The notes under the pieces are model-generated. The model was not told where the DNA came from and searched no databases. It worked only from the letters and a program-made list of their open reading frames with translations. A stretch of 64,000 nt of DNA. Source: Mixia osmundae IAM 14324. Taxonomy: Eukaryota > Basidiomycota > Mixiomycetes > Mixiales > Mixiaceae. Shown here piece by piece: positions 56,003-64,000 of the stretch. The first letter of the stretch is position 1; each line of letters begins with the position of its first letter. The position numbers and the translations under genes were made by a program. The stretch covers positions 1,114,577 to 1,178,576 of the forward strand of contig NW_014575561.1 in NCBI RefSeq assembly GCF_000708205.1, given 5' to 3'.

Positions 56003-57285
56003 TCAAAGTATTGCGAGCAGATAGTCAGCAGCTAGTCCAAGCCAGACAATTAGGCCAAGATCGCGGTTACTGATGAACCGCTGCCAGCAATTAGCTCGAT
56101 TCGATGTATCGAGGCCCTTGAGCTGCCAAGCGAGGTGGGCTGCGGCACCTCCGCAGGAGATGGCATAAAAGGTTGCTGTCTGATCGTTCATGTAGCCCGA
56201 TAAAGCGAGCATAGCTGGCACGACAGTCGCAAAGCAAGCTAGTATCTTTTGGCCATGCTGATCGCCGAAGAGCAGAGCCGTTGATTTGACGCCTGCTTGT
56301 ACGTCATCGACTTTGTCTTGATGCGCATAAATGGTATCGTAGAAGATCGTCCAGGCAATGCTGCCCACGTATAGAGGCAACGCGACTTGCCATTCACAAA
56401 AGCCAAGCATGGCCGAGGAGCCAAGCAGCGCGCCCCAGTTGAATGCCAGCCCTGCAGCGAATCTCAGCCTGTGATATATCATGACGTGCTGATGGCTTGC
56501 CTAGTACCGCTTGGGGCCAATAAGTGATGCGCTTCATAAGAGGGTAGATGATAACGATGGCAAGAGAAGAGGCTCCGAGCAGAATGCTGTGCTATGTAAT
56601 TAATGAGACCTTTCGCTGAATGTGGGCGTCGCGGGCGAACCTATACAAGTTCAGCTGGGTCAATATTGCGAGCCCAACGGATAGCTGTGCGCAAAGAAAG
56701 CAGAGGGCCTTGAAAGGCGTTGTGGCGCCGCTCGCGAGCGGTCTTGCCCTTGTTCTGTCTATTTGACAGACACATAATTCAGTTGCGAGGTTCTGATGAA
56801 TTGTGGCTGGGCGCACCGACGAGACTATCAATGTCTCGATCCCACAAGTCGTTTATAGTGCACCCCGCGCCTCGCATGACGAGAGCGCCTGTGCCGAAGA
56901 GTGCAATGTTCCATGCGACGTGACTGAGCGGTAGATGGGCAGAGTAGCCTGCCATGGTGATACTCCATGCGCAGGGCCAGAAAAGGAGCCAAGTGCCGAT
57001 GGGTTTGTCGAGTCGACTGAGCGCGATGTACGGATGCCATGATTTCGGCAAGCTCGCAAGCGGACCGATGATACTCGAAGGAGGCACAAGGGTGCTTTCG
57101 AGTCCTTTTCGGTCTGCGCTTACCGTTTGCGTCTGCTTACAGCGCATCCAAGGAAAGAGCTGATGGCTGCTCGTGCGATGTCGCAATGGATGATTCACTG
57201 AGCTGATCGCATGTCTCGCTAGAGGCTGCAGCCGCGAACGTGCAATGGGGCACCTGAGGATAGATGGCCTTGCCGAAACCCTCAT
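56003..57285 (-). CDS. COQ2: 4-hydroxybenzoate polyprenyltransferase
   Basis: UbiA-family enzyme of 370 residues that attaches the polyprenyl tail in ubiquinone synthesis at the mitochondrial inner membrane. Exons (complement) 56826-57285, 56641-56758, 56501-56586, 56003-56451. An Arg/Ser-rich presequence is followed by [20 protein letters not shown], the first Asp motif [53 protein letters not shown] joined to [10 protein letters not shown], and the second Asp motif [15 protein letters not shown]. Intron 56452-56500 has a GC donor; other readings of that junction give a stop or an insertion in the conserved helix. Convergent with the DPBB gene, 90 bp between stops. Confidence 0.95.
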
Positions 57286-59407
57286 TTGAAGCTCGATCGT
57301 TGTGCCGAAGCGATAGCAAAGACGCGATGTCGACTGCTGAATAGAATTGACGGTGCTCTGACATGATCATGTCAAGGAGAAACACCGCGAGCTAAGTCGA
57401 GATCCTCAATATATTGATGCCGTCGTCTCGGCCACCCATGCGCCCACCCGAGTCACTTCCGCACGAAGACGCCCAGCACGATACCCGCGAGTCGCCCGAT
57501 CAACAGTGACTCGTGAACATGACAAGAACTGGATATTCGAAAGCTGCGGCAAGATCAGGATCGATCAGGGGCCTTACAACGCCGGGTCCAAGCTGGTCAG
57601 AGCAACAGGCGACCAAGGTGTATGATGAGTAAGTGGGAAAGCCAGGGATCTTAGCTGGCCCCCGCTGGCTTCACATGCCAAACGACCAGACGGATCTTCA
57701 TGAGCTGAAATGAGCATGACGGATCAGCCTTCGAAGCAAGAAGAAGCCAGCCTCAAAAGGCACGAGAGGAGACCGTGTGATCAGCGTGGATGATCGCATC
57801 AAAGCCCGATGTACAAGCGAGCGCCCGCTCGATGTCATGTCTATACGACTAAATCTGCCAGTTTAAGGTCCTTCGATTGCTCAAGGTCGTCGGTCAGGGA
57901 ATCAGCCAGTCGGCCGTGGACCTTCAGACTCTTGAAGCGCCTCGCGTATAAGCAAATCGCGCGAAGGCGCGCTTCTTATTGCTGGAACATGTTCGGGACA
58001 AATCGGCTTTCGCTCACCAAACCACCTCGCCTGCTACATACGTTTTGACGTTTGGAGATCAAGAGCTATGCGCCGACGGCACGCTGCAGCAGTATGCCCA
58101 GCTCTACCATCATCCCGGGATATGCATACAATATTGCGAGACAATTGCCTTGACCTTGACATCAGCCGTTGCGCGGATGAAGAACACACCTTTGCAGACA
58201 ATTGTGTCGGTATTTGCCTTGCTCACTCCGTCCACTCTCAATACGTAAAGTCAGACACATGATCTGTCCGACGCTACTGAAGGCGCGCTGCAGAACTCTG
58301 CATGCCTTTCTTCGCGATTGATTGATTCACGCCATTCTTGCGCGCTGACTCGGCCTGACTGCTATCGACGCTGCGCTTTTCATTGCTGCACGAGCACAGA
58401 ATGAAACAAGACCAGCATATGTACGAAAGCAGACCCAAGGCTGACAATAGCCATCGCAGCCCATCTCAGTTCCATCATCACCAGTCTGCTGACTGATCTG
58501 CATCGCCGCTGCAGGCAAGGAGCGCAAAGCTGGAGCTAATGGAAGTATCGAGGCCGGTGCTGACGGTAATAGGCGACATAACAGAGGTCAAAGGCAATGC
58601 ATACCTGCTTAAATGGCACTGTTTGCGCTGATAAACCGAATAGCTGTCGCTTTGACACTGGCCCGAGCGGCGAGTCAATGTTTCCAGTTCTGGACAGAAC
58701 AAGAAAGCACAAATCATCTCAAGCGGGCTGGTCTCATTGCTAGCGGCGCTCCTTCTCTCAATTGTTCTTGCTCAGCTCCGGCAAAGGCTGCCGCCGCCGC
58801 TGTCACTGAAACCGAAGCCAAGTCCGACGCCGCTGCTCAGGCTGCCTAGCGCGTTGAAGCCGAAGAAGCATATGATGAGCTCGATTGAGAAACATGGCCA
58901 GTGCTTCTATTGCTTCGTCAAATGCGAGCCTAAATTTGTTCGGCTTAGCTTGCTAGCCATCTCGATCCAGTCTCGCTGGCTGCTTTCTTAGAGGCTTGGT
59001 CACTGCGACATTCCTCACTGCACGCGACTGCCAGACATGACGCGATCCGTGGATCTGAGGCTTCGGATGGTGCGTCTACTGATCCGGTAGGCTGAAAGCC
59101 AGATCAATGACAATCGAACAAGGCCAAACACTGGCATCTTTGTACCAAGCGGCTGGCGAGCATGCAGACTGTAACACAACAATGAAGCGACCTCGGGGAG
59201 TAGTACGTAGCCGTGCCTCGCGACGCGGCGCGTTGCATTCGAATCATGAAATCGTGTTGCCAAAGTAGCAACATTCGCCGTGGCTGATTTGAAGATGGGA
59301 GGCTGCGGCTGCGCTTCTACAGACCGATCGTTCATCCCAGGAGCTCACGCGTTGTGTCGCGTCGCTCCTTGTGCGCGCGATGTGCGCTTGACGTGGGCAG
59401 GTGTGGA
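57286..59407. other. Gene-poor 2.1-kb stretch with only candidate small genes
   Basis: The longest stretch here without a confident gene. Candidates: (a) plus strand, ATG 57520 with a strong GTAAGT donor near 57630, starting MTRTGYSKAAARSG and about 40 residues long; (b) plus strand 57979-58262, overlapping frames, one with several Cys (CLDLDISRCADEE and CVGICL); (c) plus strand 58613-58849, Cys-poor and ending in an Ala-rich tail; (d) minus strand near 58480, a short hydrophobic peptide. None has a recognisable domain, and their splice models conflict. No transposon features were seen. Confidence 0.3.
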
Positions 59408-60933
59408 TCAGCAATTTGCGCAATCAAAGCGCGTGGCAGCGGCTGAACTGCGTTCACCTTGTGCACATAGCAGTCCTGACCAAGCATGAGCATATTGCAT
59501 ACTTTCCGCATTCGAGCTCACCATGAGCATAGCAGTGCCGGCGCAAGCGAGGAGAACCTCTCCAAATGGGACGCTGGCGGCCAGACCGACGCCAGACAGC
59601 GTGAAGAACAGAGACTCTAGCGCTTTAGGCGCACAATAAAGCGCTGCATTCGAATCAGTGACGATCTCCGGGCAGCCTCGAAGAACGCACCAAGCTCGGC
59701 TCGTCGATGAGGCTCCTCCCAGAGCAGCGTCGCGGATGTCAAGGCTCCACTGGCGGCGAACCATGGTCCAGCGGAAATCTGACTTCCCGACATGCTTTTT
59801 GCTGCATCTAGCCAGCAGACTGCTGACCTTGCCAGACCAACGTAGCTTGCCAGGAACGCGCAGGATCGAGCAATCTTGAGCGAGATTTTCTGACCGGAAA
59901 CAACGGGTGCTTTGGTGAATTGCTTGCCATGAAAGATGAGCGCCGGCAGGAGATGGACGGGCGCATACATCGGCATAGCGGCAAGGAAAGCGTTGAGGAG
60001 GACCCGCGCGTTACTCCTGAGACATGACGGTTCGGCACGATGCGAAAGCCCACATGGAACGCAACAAGAGTGCATGGTAGGCTTCCATCGTGCCCAGGCA
60101 GCTACATGCTCCGGATGTCCGTGTTCCATCACTGAGTGCTCTAGCAACTCGACATGTCGTGTCGAAGGCGCGCTGCCGCGTATCCCTGCACGGTATGCTT
60201 CCAGAAAACCATGATCGAACTGAGCGGTCTTGTCCATCCATCTTCGGTAGCCTTTTTCGAGCGTGTCAGGATAGACATACATGCCAAGCAGAATCTGCGC
60301 ATTGACGCAGCCGAATAGCAACATATCCGCATTTGGCACATGGAACAAGGGTCGTGCTTTCAAATGCGAGTAAAGGCCGCGACAGAATATTTGAGGTGCC
60401 CAGGCAACTCGTTCAGACCTGGTCTGCACGAGCAAGGCAAGACCGGCGACGAAGCCTGCAGATGCAGCGGCTTGCTGTCCAAGGGAGCGCACAATACGAT
60501 CTATCAAGCTGTCCGATTCATCGTCTCGCTCAAGTCCAAACTTTTGCAGCGCTGGATATGCAGCGGTCCAGATAAGCGAAAAAAGTGCTAGCGTGCCGGC
60601 CAGGCGACGCGTAGCTGCATCTGCGAATGAGGTGCTGACAATCTTGATGAGCGTAGGACGCTTGCTGCGCGATGTCAACGCAATCACCAGAGATAGCAGG
60701 CCGCCTGCAAGTTTGATTGCTGACAGGACCAAATGTGCGCCTGCCCCAACCAACAGACCATGCTTTAGACTATGTTCAAGGATGACGAGGTATTTGTCCT
60801 TGTAGGTAGCTGTCTTCAGAAAGCTCGAATCGGCTCGCTTATTCTGCGGACGTCGAGGCGGTCGCTTTGCCCGGCCGGACGTGTTGTAGGGACTTGCGAT
60901 GCCCTCCGGGGCGGCGAGTTCGACGTCTTTCAT
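59408..60933 (-). CDS. TMEM135-like membrane protein
   Basis: Protein of 492 residues; exons (complement) 59691-60933 and 59408-59643 with a 47-nt intron. Several hydrophobic helices are present (AHLVLSAIKLAGGLLSLVIA, TRRLAGTLALFSLIWTAAYP, AAASAGFVAGLALLVQ). The Cys-rich TMEM135-type loop reads HSCCVPCGLSHRAEPSCLRS. YAPVHLLPALIF precedes a C-terminal half that includes RRAELALYCAPKALESLFF joined across the intron. TMEM135 proteins act in peroxisomal and mitochondrial membrane dynamics in animals; the fungal relatives are uncharacterised to my knowledge. ATG 60933 is the first in frame. The last 40 residues could be replaced by another exon. Confidence 0.8.
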
Positions 60934-61406
60934 CTCGTGCGCATCTGCTGCAGTGTTCACCTGCTGTCATATTGATATGCCATTGAGCTGCTGAGAATAC
61001 TCATCACGGGCAGAGATCATCTGGAGAGGGCCATGGCCGGTAAGGTTTCTACCCGAGGAACAGGCTGGCCTGCGCGTAAGGGCCCGTAAGGCCGCGAGGC
61101 CGAAGTCGCGATCTTGATATCGAAAAGTCCCAGCATTGCCGGACACCCGTGTCTTTCACTCTGTGTCCCTTTCTCTTGACTATCTGAACATAACATAATT
61201 CTCGATCACAGCGAACCAAGTGCGACCAGGAGAACTTGTCTTAGAATGCCGTTGAACCGCTCGGGGCGATCCCTGGCGCTGGCGCTGACCGTTCGAGCTC
61301 TCGATCGTGTCCGCCAGTGCCCGCACTCGTCAAGCTTGCACTTTCTCAGGATCTGAGGTGCAAACCTCCTCCGACCAGCAAGAGGAACGTCTTGCAGCCA
61401 GCCAGT
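60934..61406. other. Divergent intergenic region TMEM135-like/TmpA-like
   Basis: 473 bp between divergent starts, GC-rich with a palindromic block near 61075-61105 (GGGCCCGTAAGGCC followed by GCGAGGCC). The frame of the downstream gene is open from 61317 but its first ATG is 61407. No gene or RNA was recognised. Confidence 0.4.
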
Positions 61407-63099
61407 ATGATCGAACAGATTCCCACGCTTAGCAAGGAGTATGATGTTGAGCTTGCAACACCTGGCTCAGAGAAGGACGCCAAATTCGACACGCTCACGT
61501 CAAGCCTAGACCAGGAGAAGCTCAACGCAAAGGTCGACGACTCGCCGAATTTAGTGAGCGCTGCAGACGATGACATCGATCCCGAGACGGGCATCAAACG
61601 ATACACGGGGCCACGAGTTGCGCCCCGCCATCGGTTCCTTGCGGCTTGGCAGCGTTACTTTGGCTTTGCCTCGACCTATCGCCGCCAATGGCTGTTCTGT
61701 GTCGCAACCAATCTCGCGCTACTCTGCGTTGCGGCTACAGAGAAATGGCATTGGGCACACGAGAACAGCCAGATCATCACGCTCATCAACATTGTTATTT
61801 GGTAAGTACATTCCCCAGCTTGCAAGCCCGCGCTTATCGCAATCCAGTGTGCTTGGCCGCAACGAGCTGTTCCTGAAGCTCCTGCTCGATTTCTATATGC
61901 TCGCATTCGCGCGCTTCCCTTTGTCCTGGCGAGTGTTGCTCTGCAAGCACGTCCAAGGCTTCGGCGGCATCCACAGCGGGACGGCAGTCTCCAGCTTCAT
62001 GTGGCTCATATTCTTGCTCGTGCACGTCTTCCAGTCGCGGCAATACTTGCCGGCTGTCGTGCTCACGTTTGCTGTTCTTGTTTCTGTCTGCATCGCACTC
62101 AGTATGCTTGTCGCCTTGCCGCCTGTGCGCTACTTCTATCACGAGTAAGCAAGGGATGGGGTCTCTGTAGCACAACTAATCTCAGCGCAGCTATTTCGAG
62201 GCAGGTCACAGGTTCATTGGATGGACTTCACTCGCTTTCATCTGGGTCCTCTGCATCACGCTATCATTCTGGGACGTGCCAACGCAGTACGTCTCGTGTT
62301 TCCAGCCGAGCCGGGATCTGATCAGTGGAGCAGATCATGGATTGCCAAGGCATCGCGCTTGCACAACGCGCTACTCGCATTGACGGTCGTGCTGACTGCG
62401 CTCATCGTCGCGCCATGGTTGTCGCTACGCAAGGTCGCAGTCGAAGTCGAGACGCCTTCCGATAAGCTGGCAATCCTCAAGTTCCCAGGCGGACTGGGAG
62501 ACGGTTTTGCAGGCCGGATCTCGCGTTCACCTCTCATGGAAACGCATGCGTTCGGCATTACGAGCGAAGGGCCCGACGCAGATTGCCATTATATGGGCTG
62601 CGGCGTGCAAGGCGACTTTACTAAAGGTCTTGTGAGCAATCCGCCGAAGTATCTATGGACGAGGAAGATCCGATTTGCTGCAGCCAGCTATCCAGCCAGC
62701 ATGTTCAAGCGCGGCGTCGTCATCGCGACCGGCGCGGGCATCGGTGCCGTCCTCGCGACTGCCTTGCAGAACGAGCGATGGTTCCTGATATGGGTAGCTA
62801 GTGATCTCGAAAAGGCGAGTCCCTTCTTTCCCTCGCGCTTGCTGTTGCTGAAGTCTGAGCAGACGTTTGGCACGACATTTCTGGATATGATCGAACGGAA
62901 GATCCCCGAAGAACGCAGAATCATCTGGGATACGCGTAAGAAGGAACGTCCGCACACCATGAAGCTATTGGAAGAGGTCGTGGAGATGTGGCAGGCCGAG
63001 GTTGTGTTCATCACAAGCAACCCTAAAGGCAACAAGGACATCAAAGAGGGCTGTTACGCTCGAGGCATCTATGCTTTCGGACCCGTCTGGGACTCTTGA
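61407..63099 (+). CDS. TmpA-like integral membrane protein
   Basis: Protein of 517 residues; exons 61407-61801, 61848-62144, 62191-62286, 62334-63099 with introns of 46-47 nt. The N-terminal 85 residues are hydrophilic. A block of membrane helices follows: RRQWLFCVATNLALLCVAAT, GRNELFLKLLLDFYMLAFAR, GFGGIHSGTAVSSFMWLIFL, FEAGHRFIGWTSLAFIWVLC. The soluble half has LAILKFPGGLGDGFAGRISR, METHAFGITSEGPDADCHYM, GCGVQGDFTKGLVSNPPKYL, GVVIATGAGIGAVLATALQN and AEVVFITSNPKGN. This is the layout of Aspergillus TmpA and of the C-terminal part of some fungal adenylate-forming proteins, related in shape to ferric-reductase-type oxidoreductases. The third junction (62287-62333) is needed to restore QSWIAKASR. 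Activity is unproven. Confidence 0.88.
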
Positions 63100-63363
63100 G
63101 GGCACTGGGGTCGCATGTATACGCAGTCGGGGTTGTGTGGATGCAAGTCGTCGATCAAGGACTGGTCGCTACAGCGAGCTAGTGGTCGGCGCGCGAGCGA
63201 TCGATCGGTTTTGCGTGCGCGCGAATTGAAAGATTCGGAGAGAGAAGGCGCGTTCGTTGGCGCGATTTCGGAACCACTCTGGCTGGCACAGCCGGTAAGC
63301 CAAGTCGAGGCGATGCGCCGTCAGTCTGAACAAGCAAATCCGTAGCGACAGGAGAGAGTCAAG

Positions 63364-64000
63364 ATGCCAGATATGACGCAGGCCGCGCTGAGTCAGCTTC
63401 CCACCGCTTTCCTGTCGCCTAGTAGCCGTACACGCTCGTTTGTGGACTCGCAGTCTTCGATCGCCTACGACAAGAGCTCGGCGGACGATGATGCAATCTC
63501 AGCAGCCGATTCGCAGACGCACACGCTCGCTACATCGACTATGACGCCCAAATCGGCGCACGGGCTCCCTCAGCAGGCCAAGGTAAGGGCATCAGGCAGT
63601 GCAGACCTACCAAACTATCCAGAGATCTACTATCCCGGCCGATCGGATGCCAAAGGAAAGGCCTCCGTCTCCGCTCGGATCTTGGGCGATGGCAATGGCG
63701 GTGTCTTGCGGCCCCGTTCGACGGCGGGCTACACTTATACAGAGCAAGGTGTCAATGGCGCCAAGAAGTCACTCAAGAAGCGCAGAAAGGCAAGAGGGGA
63801 CGTACACCAGACGACCGGCCTCGTTGTCGACGAAGATGGGCATCTGCACGATCCCGAGTGTAAGTCGTGCGCCATCGCGACCGGCTCGCTTGCTGATGCT
63901 GTCGAGCAGATGTCCACTTTCGAACGGCAACGCCGGTGCACGTGCAACAGCAACAGCACATGCAGGCCCAGAAGAGACGCGAGAGTCAGTCATCTGTGTC
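63364..64000 (+). CDS. Disordered protein of unknown function, cut by the right edge
   Basis: Exon 1 is 63364-63859, then a 50-nt GT-AG intron (63860-63909), then an exon running off the window. About 195 residues are visible. They are hydrophilic and Ser/Thr/Asp-rich, with PNYPEIYYPGRSDAKGK, STAGYTYTEQGV, a basic KKSLKKRRKARG and DEDGHLHDPEYVHF across the junction, then a Gln-rich stretch. No signal peptide or membrane helix was seen. Not recognised; the middle (GYTYTEQG to HDPEY) looks like a conserved motif of a fungal-specific protein, but that is an impression only. Confidence 0.65.
   Translation, partial: MPDMTQAALSQLPTAFLSPSSRTRSFVDSQSSIAYDKSSADDDAISAADSQTHTLATSTMTPKSAHGLPQQAKVRASGSADLPNYPEIYYPGRSDAKGKASVSARILGDGNGGVLRPRSTAGYTYTEQGVNGAKKSLKKRRKARGDVHQTTGLVVDEDGHLHDPECKSCAIATGSLADAVEQMSTFERQRRCTCNSNSTCRPRRDARVSHLC

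Noticed and set aside
1-64000. tRNA, rRNA, CRISPR arrays, transposons, LTR elements
   Set aside because: I looked for B-box-like sequences, long direct or inverted terminal repeats, spacer-repeat arrays and reverse-transcriptase or transposase motifs and saw none.

Overview
The window looks like nuclear DNA of a compact, intron-rich basidiomycete fungus. Nearly every gene is cut by introns of about 43-65 nt. The gene set is typically fungal: Vma16, Ccc2, Ilv2, Cdc14, Emg1, Pup2, Fmp25, fungal glucosylceramide synthase, Vps54, Gid7, Sen34, Ade4, Snf5, Emc6, Nop56 and Coq2. A small-genome member of Pucciniomycotina (something like Mixia) would fit, but that placement is an inference. No transposon, LTR element, CRISPR array, tRNA or rRNA gene was seen. 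All exon models were built by hand from family conservation, splice consensus and frame. In every fully modelled gene except ilv2 (5' end unresolved) and the broken fourth cluster copy, the exon lengths add up to a whole number of codons.

Layout. 0.4-8.3 kb: a spliceosomal-type cyclophilin, a Pcl-type cyclin, the Golgi copper pump CCC2 and V-ATPase subunit c'' (VMA16). 8.5-19.6 kb: acetolactate synthase ILV2, the phosphatase CDC14, the ribosome-biogenesis methyltransferase EMG1, a coiled-coil protein, proteasome subunit PUP2 and the mitochondrial RCC1 protein FMP25. 20-28.4 kb: a secreted PL14-type polysaccharide lyase, an MGST3-type MAPEG protein, mitochondrial uS14, ceramide glucosyltransferase, TAF7 and a 7-TM receptor-like protein. 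28.4-46.9 kb: a TM7SF3/TMEM198-type (DUF4203) membrane protein, VPS54, GID7/WDR26, SEN34, an EI24 homologue, CWF18, ADE4, SNF5 and EMC6.

46.9-52.2 kb is the accessory part. It is a tandem array of four minus-strand genes for small secreted cysteine-rich proteins of a family I do not recognise. All four share the same signal-peptide/cysteine/intron layout. Two are recent tandem duplicates, one is diverged and one is degenerate. Their position in a block of housekeeping genes, their divergence and their secretion suggest a lineage-specific, fast-evolving family (effector-like or surface proteins). That role is inference.

52.4-64 kb returns to core genes: NOP56, a secreted double-psi beta-barrel protein with a long Ala/Lys linker, COQ2, a gene-poor 2.1 kb stretch, a TMEM135-like protein, a TmpA-like membrane protein and the start of a disordered protein running off the right edge.

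Genome style. Genes mostly alternate strand, giving convergent pairs with 13-180 bp between stop codons and divergent pairs sharing short promoters. About ten of roughly one hundred modelled introns start with GC instead of GT.
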